DNA from: Toxorhynchites rutilus septentrionalis
Lineage: Eukaryota > Arthropoda > Insecta > Diptera > Culicidae
Assembly: GCF_029784135.1 (NCBI RefSeq)
Contig: NC_073745.1
Span: forward strand, 99,479,333-99,543,332
Reading direction: 5' to 3'
DNA: 64,000 nt
Below are positions 22,560 to 34,400 of this stretch, one piece after another. The stretch's first letter is position 1. Each line of letters opens with the position of its first letter. A program made the position numbers and the translations under genes. Under the pieces are notes generated by a model. The model did not search any database. It saw nothing but the letters and a program-made list of their open reading frames with translations, and had not been told where the DNA came from.

Positions 22560-23215
22560 TAGGGGTTTTTGGAGTCATACAAATGCAACACAAATTTCTG
22601 CATTACTCGAGAATAAATCAAGCAAATGAAACCAAATTTGGCATGTGAAGGTTTTAGGTTGCAATAAATGATTCTATGGTGGTTAGACTCTCCACCCCCT
22701 CTTAATCAAGCAAATAGAACCAAATTTTGCATGTGGAGGTTTTAGGGTGCAATAAATGAGTCTATAGTGGTTAAATACTTCTCCCCCCTCTCTCAGGTGA
22801 GGCTGCCATACAAATGAAACTCAAATTTCTGCATTACTCGAGAATTAATCAAGCAAATGAAACCAAATTAGGCATATTGAGGTTTCAGGATAAATAAATG
22901 TTTCTATGGTGGTTAGACACTCCTCCCGCTTTCTAAGGATGGGCTGTCATACAAATGAAACACAAATTTCTGCATAACTCGAAAACCAATCAAGCAAATG
23001 GAGCCAAATTTGGCATGTGAAGGTTTTACGTGGCACGAAACGTTTCTATGGTGAATACACTCCTCCCCCTATCTAAGGGGTGCTTCCATACAAACGAAAC
23101 ACAAACTTCTACATAACTCGAGAACTAATCAAGCACAATTTGGGATGTGAGAGTTTTAGGGTATGAGAAATGTTTCTATGACGGTATGACACCCCCCTGG
23201 AGAGGGGGTCCCATA
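22560..23215 (+). repeat. ~125-bp minisatellite inside the Helitron
   Basis: About five diverged copies of a unit with TTCTGCATAACTCGAGAA, AATCAAGCAAATG, CAAATTTGGCATGTGA, AGGTTTTAGG, TTTCTATGGTG and CTGCCATACAAATGAAAC. The same unit is at 5575-5979, 8608-9060 and, reversed, at 54300-54560. Confidence 0.85.
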
Positions 23216-23604
23216 AAAATATTACACATATTTCAACCAAAAATATTCCAACCAAACATGACAATTGAAAATTTTCGAAAAACTCTGGAGGAAAAAGGAA
23301 AAATTCAGAAAATTAAATCCCATGTGTTCTACAATTACATAGTGACAAGTGCTGTTAGTTCATTTTTCGCTCTAGCGAAATTGATCTTTGTTCGAAACTG
23401 GAAATGGATTTTAATGTGATGAAACGCTTCTTCTGTCTTCTTCTTTCTATACCAAAAAAAGGGTTGCCGGATGTGTTGATAAGAGCAGACCTCGAGGAAG
23501 GAATTGTCCGATTTAGGGCTGTCTTTATTCTCACATATGTTCTGTATGAAACATTTATTCCATGTTCCATGTTATTTGCAAGTGGTTGAACAATCTTGAA
23601 CGAG

Positions 23605-23733
23605 GTTCGGAGGCGATCTGGCGTAGTGGTAACATCCATACCTCTCACGCTGAAGGTCACGAGTTCAATTCTCACTCCCGACATTCTTCCATAAATGAAA
23701 GTGACGAAAGTCACTATAATACAGATAAGAAAA
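23605..23733 (+). mobile_element. Short tRNA-derived SINE with 13-bp target duplication
   Basis: Flanks AATCTTGAACGAG (23592-23604) and AATCTTGGACGAG (23734-23746) are a one-mismatch target duplication. The other Helitron copies lack the insert here. The sequence has a tRNA-like A box (TGGCGTAGTGGTAACATCC) and B box (CACGAGTTCAATTCTCACTC) with normal spacing, then a short 3' region with GTGACGAAAGTCAC and an A-rich end. It is not an intact tRNA gene because the acceptor stem and CCA-side structure do not close. Confidence 0.8.
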
Positions 23734-25150
23734 AATCTTGGACGAGAATTGTGTCTTAAAATAATCTGATATTATAATGATGAGTTTTGTGAAATACTAT
23801 GAATTTTATAGCAAAAGGTAAATTCAACGGGGTCGATTAGAAGATCAATCAATCAACAGTTCTGCGATTGGACCCATGAACTTGCTCATAGTAAAGAAAC
23901 GTGAATGTTTGAAGTTATTGATAACAAAAAACAAATTTTGGTCGGGACGAAGTTTGCCGGGTCAGCTAGTCTATGGATAAAAATGGCAGGCCAAATGTGT
24001 TGGTAAGCGCAAAATCCGAGGGAGGAACGGTTCAATTTGAGTCATCTATATTTCGTTGTATTCGTCTCTTCTCGTAGATCAATATAGCGGAGAGAAAAAT
24101 CGGAAAATTCGGAAAATTGAATTCCCATATGCTCTACAATTAGCTAAGCGTTGTTAGTCCATTTGATGTTGGCGCTAACGAAATTGATTTTTGTTCGAAA
24201 GTGGAAAAGGATTTTCAGACGGAATAACGCATTCCTATATCTTCTATCTATATAAACAAAAATGGAAGGCCAAATGTGTTGGTGTGCCCTAAACCCGAGG
24301 AAGGAATGGTCCGATTTGAGCTGTCTTTATTCTGTAATATTCTCTGTATCAAACATGTATGTCATGCAACGGAGAAACATGTTATTTCCAAATGCATGAA
24401 CGAGAATTGTGTCTGAAAATAATTTTATATCATAAGGATGAATTTTTTGTAGAAGTACTAGACAATTTATAGTAAAAGGAAATTGTAAAGGGTCAAAGGG
24501 TAATCATTAAATGAAGAGTTCAGTGATTGGACTCACTAACGTTCACTTAGTAAGAAAACATGGATGTTTGAAAGTATTCAAATAAAAAAAATTATTTTGG
24601 GCGGGACGAAGTTCGTCGGGTCAACTAGTCTATGTAAATAAAAATGGAAGGCCAAATGTGTTGCTAAGCGCAAACCCCGAAGAAGGAATGGTCCGATTTG
24701 AATCGTCGTCTTTATTTTGTTGTATTTGTCTTGGCTCATAGATCGATATAGCGGATAGGAGAATCGGAAAATTTTCGGAAAACTCTGAAGGAAGTTCGGA
24801 AAATTCGGTAAATTGAATACCCATATGTTCGAAAACATATCATGATAAGCGTTGTTAGTCCATCCGATGTTTGCGCTAACGAAATTGATCTTTGTTTGAA
24901 TGTGGAAATAGAATTTCAGGCGGAATAACGCATTCCTATCTATATAAATAATAAAGGAAGGCCAAATGTGTTGTTAATCACAAAATCCGAAGACGGGAAG
25001 GTCCTTTTTGAGCCGTCTTCCTTTTGTTGTATTTGTTGTATTCTGCCCATAAAACAATGTTATGGTAAAAAAAGTTTAGAAATTTGTTCTAAAGAATTCC
25101 TATCAAAGCAATAATTTTGGGCGAGATGAAGTTCGCCCGGTCAGCTAGTA

Positions 25151-26116
25151 GGGTGAATGATCTTGGTTTGTCCAATTTGGGGTGTTTTTACGCAACTAGT
25201 AAATGCAAATCGATTTTTCTTCATGAAAATCACACATAATCGATACGAGTTTGGGTTTGTTGAAAAGCCCCAAGTCTCTAGTTGCTAATACTACCATAAG
25301 GTGTTGAAATTATTCAAATTTTTATGTTTTTTAACGATTTTCCTTAAAGAAGAATTATGATCATGGTTTGACCACCTCTGATCATGGTTTGCCCAAACAA
25401 ATGATCATGGTTTGTCCGGTTTTAGAAATCTCCATTTTTGAATGAAAACATTCGTATTCACAATAAGATGTTGCATTTATCATTGCTTGAGTTTACTGTC
25501 ATCATATAGATTCATTCATAATTTAGGCTTTCTTCAGAATATTGCCTTTTCTTGGGCATTTTAGAAGTGTTCACCTCAACACAATCAACACAGAAAAACC
25601 ATACTTCTGATATGCGCGAAGCACACCATAAACAAACATAAACAAACTGCAGCGCGCCAAGCGGTTGCCATAGAAATCATGTGGACAAAACAACATTATT
25701 GAATTAGAAAACTCATGATCAGAATTGAGTTCATCAAAATGCGTTGATTTAATGGTTTAGCTATGTAAATCCGATACAAATGGTGAGCAAGCATGATGTT
25801 TACAATATTTATAAGTGTTGTAATCCATAAAAGGTCTGAATACGTGCCAAATAATCATCTGGTGATCGATTAAAAGTTAGCTCGAATGAGGGGCGCATTG
25901 ACACAAATAGAAGGTGTATTTTATAATCCTTTAAAACATGTGATTTCGTAAAAATATACTATCAAACTACTATAAATCATGTAAAAGGCAATTTCAATTA
26001 TATGTTTCGCAACATTCGAAGGCCTTATTTGACACAGGAGTGCTGAATTAGAGCATTCAAAAAAGTGGGCAAACCATCATCATATTTTCGACTGGACAAA
26101 CCAAAATCATTTACGC
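25151..26116. mobile_element. 966-bp TA-flanked MITE, copy 1 (ends GTAAATGATNTTGGTTTGTC)
   Basis: The left end GGGTGAATGATCTTGGTTTG and right end GACAAACCAAAATCATTTAC are inverted, with TA at 25149-25150 and 26117-26118. The inner sequence repeats the motif ATCATGGTTTGTCC/TGACC several times near the left end. It has no coding. It begins two bases after a Helitron CTAG terminus. It is about 90 percent alike to copy 2 by eye. Confidence 0.85.
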
Positions 26117-26172
26117 TAAATAATATTTTAGTCCTAAAATTTTTGAAAAAACATCTTATTTGATCCTCCAGG

Positions 26173-27450
26173 CAGTGTAGCCACATTTTCATCTCTACTA
26201 GAAAAGGTTAAAAATCTTTCTTATCTATACTTTTTTCTCCTAAACTCGGTACCATCGAAAATATGTATTGTAGAGGTAAAACTAATTTATTAGCATAAAA
26301 AATACTCCTTTATTTACAACATATACTACATTTACACTTGCAAGTCATTTGATGATGCTTAAACATAGTTTTTCTGAATCTAGATTGCATAGGGTAAATG
26401 ATCTTGGTTTGTCCAATTTAGGGTGTTTTTACGCAACTAGTAAATGCAAATCGTTTTTTTTTTCATGAAAATCACAAATAATCGATACGAGTTAGGGTTT
26501 GCTGTAAAGCCCAAAGTCTCTAGTTGCTAACACTACCATAAGGCGTTGTAATTATTCAAATTAGTATGTTTTTTAACTATTTTCCTCAAAGAGAAATTAT
26601 GATCATGGTTTGACCACCTCCGATCATAGTTTGTCCAAAAAATGATCATGGATTGTCCGGTTTTAGAAATCACTATTTTTGAATGAAAAAAAAATCGAAT
26701 TTTCAAGTAGATGTTGCATTTATCATTGTTTTAGTATACTGTCATCATATTGATCCATTCATAATTTAGGCTTTCTTCAGAATATTGCCTTTTATTGGGC
26801 ACCTCAAAACATTCGACATAGAGAAACTTTGTTTCTGCTATGTGCGAAGGACACAATAAACAAACTGCAGCGCGCCAAGCGGTTGCCATAGAAATCATGT
26901 GGACAGAACAACATTAATTAATTGGACAACTCATGATTGAGGTCATCGAGAATTGAGGTCATCGAAATGCTTTAATTTAATGGTTTAGCTATGAAAATCT
27001 GATTCAAATGGTGTGCAAGCATGATGTTTACAATATTTGTGAGTGTTATAAATTATAACTTATAATCAAGAAAAGGTCGAAATATGTGCCAAATAATCAT
27101 CGGGTGATTGATTAAAAGTTAGCTCAAATGAGGGGCGCATTGACATCAATATAAAGTATATTTTATCATCCTTTAAAACATGTGAATCCGTAAAAACATA
27201 CTATAAAACTACTGTAAATCATGGAAAAGACTATTTTATTTATAATTTTTTAAACATTTGAATACCTGATTTGACAAAGGTGTGCTGAATTAGAGCATTC
27301 AAAACAGTGGACAAACCATTGATTGTATTTTCGACTGGACAAACCAAAATCATTTACCTTACCATCATTTATTAAAATTTTCGAGCTGCCGCCACGATCT
27401 TTAATCAAATCTTTCGCTCTCAAAATAGCGTTCATCGTATCGTTGCTGAG
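26173..27450. mobile_element. hAT-like repeat split by MITE copy 2
   Basis: It begins CAGTGTAGCCACATTTTCAT at 26173 and resumes at 27362 with CATCATTTATTAAAATTTTC and GAGCTGCCGCCACGAT. The related locus 47601-47890 carries the same two parts joined without the insert. On the minus strand the second part reads MNAILRAKDLIKDRGGSS, possibly a scrap of transposase. Confidence 0.7.
26392..27359. mobile_element. 968-bp TA-flanked MITE, copy 2
   Basis: Ends GGGTAAATGATCTTGGTTTG and GACAAACCAAAATCATTTAC, with TA at 26390-26391 and 27360-27361. The empty site is visible at about 47808 (GATTGCATACTATCATTTAT), proving mobility and TA duplication. Confidence 0.9.
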
Positions 27451-28195
27451 CCGATTTCGATTATATTAAATTCCGACCCGATTGGTCATTATTGTTAAAT
27501 TGTTGAATCTATTTTGTAAAACGTTACATATTTTCTGATTTTGCACCTTTAAAGATAGATTATAATTGTTTATACAGTGAGAATACTTCCAATACAGAAA
27601 CATCTATCTTGGTTAAAAAAATGATTAAAAGTATTTTCGTTTATCAAAGCTTAAGGAATCAACACTTAATATGTGAACAATGTGTAAATATAAATGAATG
27701 AATATAAAAGTCATTCGCTTAAAAAAACTTGGAAATTTTCAAATTCATTCACTCACTTGATCGCCGCTTTTTTCTGCATTCAGTTCGAACGACACCCCAT
27801 AAACCACATCCGAAAGCATGCATTTCTTTGTCAAATATTTGAAAACTCAGCCACCGGTCCCGTTTCGGCAATAAGTACGGACACTTGCTCAATACAGGTG
27901 CCTGTCGTCGTCGTCGTCGACACACCAATGTACGTGTGTTGTGTCATTATCCTTATGCATTCCGAACAATTTGGCCGGTTGTGGTTGAGTCTTACGTAAT
28001 CTTTTTCGCTATCCGACATTGCAGAGAGAAACCGGAACAAATGTCGAATGATAACGTCATAGAGGAAACGGACCTCAAATGTCGTCGGCTGATTTATTTA
28101 GACATCGTTGTCAGTTTGCGGGATTTGCAATTAATTATTAGTGAGGTTTTTTGTGTTGTGGTATGACTTCTTGGCAGTGAAGCCCATGTCCACCG
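27451..28195. other. Probable upstream region of the lipase gene
   Basis: Mostly non-repetitive. A TCAGTTTG at 28110-28117 fits an arthropod initiator, but no good TATA box is placed for it. ORFs at 27694-28166 overlap in two frames and lack motifs. It could hold the promoter and 5' UTR. Confidence 0.3.
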
Positions 28196-28208
28196 AGTCA
28201 TGGGTCCG

Positions 28209-28290
28209 ATGCTCGCCGCCAAAATCAGGAGCTTTATTTGTGGCTTTCTGTTTGGTTACACCAAAGCAGCTTCTGATGTTTGTTGGTTTT
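28209..28290 (+). CDS. Candidate first exon (signal peptide) of the lipase, uncertain
   Basis: An ATG-initiated stretch encodes a basic start followed by a hydrophobic core and small residues (MLAAKIRSFICGF, then LFGYTKAASD), which could be a signal peptide. A phase-1 splice to the next exon would need the donor T|GTTGGT near 28286, which is weak. The region has no better GT donor before the stop at about 28320. The true first exon may lie further upstream. Confidence 0.2.
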
Positions 28291-28383
28291 GGTTCACAGT
28301 TTTCCGCGAAGCCATTCTTTAAATTTTAAAGCCTTCCGACAACAGCACTAATGATGATGATTTTATATTTCGATATCTTACAG

Positions 28384-28483
28384 GTGGTCTACCTTTGATG
28401 TACAGTCCGGCACCCAGAGGTGATTGTGAAAACTGCTGTGCCATCCGGGAGCCAAAGGATATACAGTTTTTTCTCTTCACAAG
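28384..28483 (+). CDS. Lipase exon: N-terminal cysteine-rich segment
   Basis: Preceded by CTTACAG and followed by GTAAGC. Encodes GLPLMYSPAPRGDCENCC followed by AIREPKDIQFFLFTR, the family's start with a cysteine cluster and the first beta strand (FFLFTR). Starts in phase 1 and ends in phase 2. Confidence 0.85.
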
Positions 28484-31400
28484 GTAAGCTGATCTTTGGG
28501 AAAACTTAAAGCCTCTTGAGCCCCCGTCCGGAAGCGAGAGATTAAAACTTGTCACTTTCTCGCAAAACTTTCCCTTTTTGACAGACAAAATCGCGACAAG
28601 GGAGATGTACTGTATGTATCCGACAAAAAGCATCTGAGGAATTCCCACCTGAACAGAACCAATCCTTTGGTCATTTATATGCACGGATTTTCCGAGCGAG
28701 CACCCGGAGGCGACGGTGAAAGTAGTAAACAGATGAAAGAAGGTAAGAGAGAGCGTCAAATCAAATGTCGATTGGTGATTGCTGTTTTTTCATCGATCCC
28801 CATATTTCAGCCCTTCTGGACGCGGATGATTATAATGTGGTGCTGGTGGATTGGAGTCCCCTCACCGCGCTGCCATGGTACGTGAATGCTGTGCAGAATG
28901 GACCGCGGGTCGGTCGCTACATAGCCCGATTCATACGCTTTCTGGTGCTGTCCAATTTTCCGCTCAAACAGATTCATCTGATTGGGTTCAGTCTCGGGGC
29001 GGAGGTGGCTGGCTTCGCAGGAAAAACACTCAACGAGTGGGGCATCAAGCTGCCAAGGATAACGGGTAAGGTCCTTGAATTTCTTCATCAACTTCAACTT
29101 CAGAGCCGAGGCAATGAGGCCGAGTTTCCTACTGTTCCGGTAGGCTGGTGGGAGAGACTGGTTGGCTGAGCTCTCTTCGGATAGCAATTTTATTGGCATC
29201 GTTTAATGTTGAACGATGGCATTTGCCTATAATGCCAAAACTGGATGAAATTTCCTTCGTGTGGATAGAATCCCATCAATCAATTATTCGGCAAACAAGC
29301 GTGTCTATTGCTTGTTGGAAAGATTTTTGAGTGGATGGGATGTAAGACGAGGAATATTTTCTTTATCAGCGTAACGAATATAAAATCATAAAGCTATACT
29401 GAACTGGGCTCGGTTGTCAATCAGCTTTCAATTTTATACGAGTAACCGTTTATACATTCCATCAAAATCACGGCGTTGATCGAACTTTCTATCGGGTACG
29501 GCATTATTTTCGTATATCAATAACTGACTGAATATTTCGATGACCTAGTTTCATGGAGCGAAATCCGCCGCTTTGTGCATTTGTGTTTCAACTGTCTGCA
29601 GAGGTTATTAACACGTTGAGCCCAGCGTCGGTCCCTAGCAAGCAGCAAGAAAAATGATTTCTTAAAATACATGTTAAAGTGAATGTTCAAGTCTGAAATC
29701 CCATCATGATACAAATTATTTGAAAATAATTTGATGAAAAAAATAAAGAGACAATTACCGATTCTATGAAAGCAGTACATTTCCAATATCGCTTCGATGT
29801 TGACATACCATATTCTTAGACAAAGACAGGACTGCATTGTTAACATAGGACTACGAAATGTTTATTGTTCGTTTTCTATAGCGACACTGAAACACTGAAC
29901 TTATTGAATATACATGTAATTATTCAGTATCTCAGTATTAACATACTAAGATGATGAACAAAATTATATCCACAAAGCTTCCAAAAATACTATTTCCCAA
30001 AGAAATATTCCACAAACTTTGCTATGCAGTTCCATTCGCAGAGCGGTAGTAGAAAATCCGAACCGAATCGATTGGCGACGATGACAACAATCGATGCGGA
30101 ACAAATTTTTACTTTCAGTTTTCCATCGAATGCACTACAAAAATGGTGCCATTATAACCTGGAAACAATGCTCGCATTCATTAGAATTGGATGATCGATG
30201 TATTAAATACCGATAACCCCTAAAACTCTTCTAAATTCGCAAAAAAAAATTATATAAACAATTCCATTTTTATTAGTTGAAAAGGACCGATAATTTTTGT
30301 GGTTTGATGATAACAACTGAGATTGGCTGATTCATGGTTCATTATTGTTTTCACAATACACAAACGTGTCTAACGGGTGTTAAATAAAAAATGAGAATTT
30401 TTTCAATCACATATAAAATTTTTTTCAATTTTTTTTCCATCGATTTCAGTATTTTTTATTGATAACATAATGTATTTTCTTCAAAAAAATGTCAGTGAAT
30501 GTTTGAGTAAGGGCCGTGGTCTGCTGTTCGACGCAACTTTGTCGCGATGCTCTCACAAGAACGTTGTACGGCACTTACGTCCATTTTCCGGATACAATTC
30601 CGGATTCTTGTAGTCAGTTGCTTCGTGTCCTTGGCCCTCCAATTGTTTTTATACACTAGGGCGGTGAGTGAGCCAAAGAAATCCTCTATTAGGCGGCATT
30701 GGGGCAAGTTTGTTGGGTTACGATCTTTCGGCACGAACGGTATCTTTTTCTCCTCATGATACGCCAGCGTCTTCTTGGCGTAATGGGAAGACGCCTTGTC
30801 CGGCCGTACGTACTTCCCATCCGCGTGATGCTCGTTCAGGAATGGCAGTAGGATTTTATCGAGGCACTCTTCTCGATAGATTTGTTGGTTGATAGCCAGA
30901 CCGCTCGGCTTAAACCAAGGCTTTGAAATGCCCCGGTCGGAAATGGCGATGTACAACATAACCTTTTTTTCAAACTTGTGCTTGAACTTGTATTTCACTT
31001 CAGGCGGTGTGGATGACTTGTCGCTGGAGTAGTAATTATCATTTCCTGGATTATGCGTTTCGGACAGCGGATAATAGCTTTCGTCGTCCAGAACGAAAGA
31101 CGTCCCGCGGTATTTTTTGGTCATCCACCGACACTGTGATTTAACCGTCTCAATCTGCTCCTCCGTGTACTCCGGCGACCTCGTCTTCTTCCTGCAGACG
31201 ATTCCTTCCATCTTGAGGGTCCGACGAATCAATACGTGGGAGCAGCCATATTTCCGACCGGCGTCACGCAGGCTGGTTGCGTCCTTGTTGTCAAACAGCT
31301 TCTTTAACGATGTCTTCCTCTGCTTCGTCATTATCGTCACCGGACGACCACTTCCGACCTTCCGCTCTACGTTCAGGGAACCCAGGATACGATATACCGT

Positions 31401-34400
31401 ACTGACAGGTACATTTTCTTCTTTAAAATGTGCCACCGTGAACTTTTTTCTTTGCTGGAAATGCGTTTCGTAGAACCGTACAACGTTCTTGTGAGAGCAT
31501 CGCGACAAAGTTGCGTCGAACAACAGACCACGGCCCTTACTCAAACATTCACTGACATTTTTTTGAAGAAAATACATTATGTTATTAATAAAAAATACTG
31601 AAATCGATGAAAAAGAAAAAAAAAGTTATATGTGATTGAAAAAATTCTCATTTTTTATTTAACACCCGTTAGATTTGTGTCTATGTTGGCAATGCATGTA
31701 ATGTATATCTCGTTCTAAAGGGTGTGTCACATCAAATTGCATCACGGAAAAAACGCTGTAGAAATTTAATTTTTAGGAATTATATCTTCAGCTTTCGCTT
31801 ATAATCAGATAAGAGTGTATAGATCACGTTGGCCATGCTTCACTGTCAATTTTTCGTAAATTTGGAAAAATGTCGTCGAACGAAAAAGAGCGTCGTGAAT
31901 TAATCCTGTGCACTCATTTCGAGAATCCGGAGTTGTCACATCGGGACATCGGTAAGACGCTGGGAATCGTCCAATCCACGGTCAGCAGAGTACTAAAACG
32001 ATACTTCGAGAACCTAACCATCGACCGGAAGGTGAAGAACGGCAAAAATGGATGCTCCGTCAGTGAAAAAGATCACAAGCGCGTAGTTAAGCAGTTTAGA
32101 CGTGATCCGAGAAGTTCGGTCCGGGATGTCGCCAATATGCTGAATTTGTCAAGTTCTATCGTCCAGCGGACCAAGCAGTGGGAGGACCTGCGTACATACA
32201 AGGTTCAGAAGGCTCCTAACCGCGACGAAGGGCAAAACATGGTGGGGAAGACGCGAGCCCGGAAGCTGTACACTGAAATGCTGACGAAGCCGCATTGCCT
32301 GGTAATGGACGACGAAACCTACGTCAAAGCGGACTTTCGTCAGCTGCCGGGCCTGTTGTTCTTCTCCGCAGAGGACAAATTCAGCGTTCCGGAGGAGATT
32401 CGCAAGCAGAAACTATCCAAGTTTGCCAAAAAGTACATGGTGTGGCAAACGATCTGCTCTTGCGGAAAGCGGAGCGCCCCTTCGTGATGACCGGCACGGT
32501 AAACGGGAAGGTTTACCTTAAGGAGTGCCTACAGAAGCGCTTACTACCACTATTGAAGCAGCACGAGGGCCCGACCATCTTCTGGCCGGATCTCGCTGCC
32601 ACTATTCAAAGGACGTGTTGGAGTGGTACGAAGCCAACGGGGTCACCTTCGTGCCAAAGGAAATGAACCCGCCCAACGCGCCGGAGCTTCGCCCAATAGA
32701 GAAATATTGGGCGATTATGAAGCAGGCCCTCCGGAAGAACCCAAAAGTTGTCAAATCGGAGGCGGACTTCAAGAGAAAATGGATTTATGTTCAAAAAAAA
32801 CTACAACCTGACGTTGTACAGAACCTTATGGACGGGGTAAAGAGGAAGGTGCGAGCATACGGGCTTGGGCTCGAAGTATGAATAAAAAGAAAATGCCAAA
32901 AGTTGTTTAATAGCTTTTATTTTACTGTCTAAAATTTTCAAAAGGATCGGTCTACTGGGCGAATTTCTACAGCGTTTTTTCCGTGATGCAATTTGATGTG
33001 ACACACCCTTTAAACACACACTGCAGCCACAGACGATTCTATATTTGTGCCACCACCAACAATGATAACACATGAAACCAAAAATGCTTGCGGGGCATTT
33101 CTCGCGAAACTTTTGAAAAGGACCTATCTGCATTGATCCAATCCCTTCATCAACGATCTCTTTCGTTAATAACTCAACGGCAAAAACATTTCCTGATGTG
33201 TTCAACGATCAGCAGTGTCGAAGGAAGCCACGTTTATTAAATTATGTTGCAAAACTGGCGAAATGTCAGTCTGAAAAGGCCATGGTTATTGAAAGAGAAA
33301 GTCAATGGAAAGAATCGATGAAATTGGGTCCTTTTTAAAAGTTGCGCGAGACCTCATCATACACAAACACGCTTCACCTAACGGTATGGAAACCGACGCG
33401 AAATATATTTTCATCGGATACCATCTGTTCGGAGTTAAAAATCAGGACACCTGCCACAGTTACTATTACAGGTCGGACTCGATTATCCGGAGCATTGATT
33501 TTTTTTTCACTCCAGATAACACTCCGGATAATCGAGTCAAAAAAAAATTTTTTATTCCTTTTTTTTGCATGTATTTTTTATTTTTTGAATATAAAAGAGG
33601 AATTTGATTTTTGATTCATCCCCTTAAAGTCAGAAAACACCTTTCTCACATGAAAAAAATAAATTTATCAAGATTCTCTCAGGAGGTGATAGGCGATCAT
33701 ATTATATTTGATGAAAAAAAATCCTTTTACGCATATGTTCGAATTTCAACAATGAAAGAGTTATAGAACTTTTTTTCTGTTTCGGACTCAGTTGCCTCAA
33801 ACTGGCTCTACATTAAAATGTACGTTACGGAAGACAACTCTGTTGCCTTCATTTGAAAAATGAGAAAACTTAGTATAGGATACAGTAGTGGAACATCTAA
33901 ATTAGTGTATTTTAATAACATTTTGGAAGTGAAAAACTTAAAAGTTAATAATTTTTAATGTGTTATTATTATCTTTATCCTAAAAATTGTACTAATTGGC
34001 TTGTTCCTATCAACCGCTCTACAATTTGTTCTTTGACACCCAAATTCTATCTTTCTTAATTTGGCTGCAATATCGAATGCAAAGAATTCCTGGTAAAAAA
34101 TCAAGCAAAATCTCCAAAAATCACTATTTTTACCCAACTGTACATGTAATAGCCACTCAAATTTCACCTTAACGTTGAAAGATTATATTTCTTCTTGAAA
34201 TAAGTCATATTTGAAATATAAAAAAAATATTTTTTTCCAAACTGTATATAATCGAGTCGAAAATTGTATATAATCGAATCACATATAATCGAGTCTGTAT
34301 ATAATCGAGTCTGACCTGTATCAAATGAAAGGGATTGACTAGTAGAACACAGTTATTTATTAAAAAATGCAAATCCAAAATGACCGCCACCACAAAGTGG

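Larger units (their letters stand above)
21858..25148 (+). mobile_element. Head-to-tail array of non-autonomous Helitron-like units
   Basis: Starts of the form TCTATATAAATAAAAATG recur near 21858, 22179, 23970, 24246, 24629 and 24937. A second start type, TATATATAAAATTGATTTCT with a TCTG run, occurs at about 22470. Termini GGGACGAAGTTTGCCGGGTC then AGCTAG|T (or AACTAG|T) lie at 23969, 24628 and 25148. Shared inner blocks include GGCCAAATGTGTTGGTAAGC, GGAATGGTCCGATTTGAG, TCGGAAAATTTTCGGAAAAC and GTTGTTAGTCCATTTGATG. CTAG|T followed directly by CTATGTAAATAAAAATGG at two junctions means units lie immediately adjacent. No Rep/helicase is present. Confidence 0.8.

Noticed and set aside
22560..23215. 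CRISPR-like array (regularly repeated units)
   Set aside because: Units are ~125 bp, diverged and contiguous without spacers, and the genome is an animal one.
23605..23690. A possible tRNA gene
   Set aside because: A and B boxes are good, but the acceptor stem does not close and the sequence has a target duplication and A-rich tail, so it is a SINE.
28765..29199. Long ORFs on both strands over the lipase exon, and the 134-codon plus ORF running through the splice donor
   Set aside because: Minus ORFs are shadows of the real exon. The plus ORF reads into the intron after 29065, where GTAAG is a clear donor.
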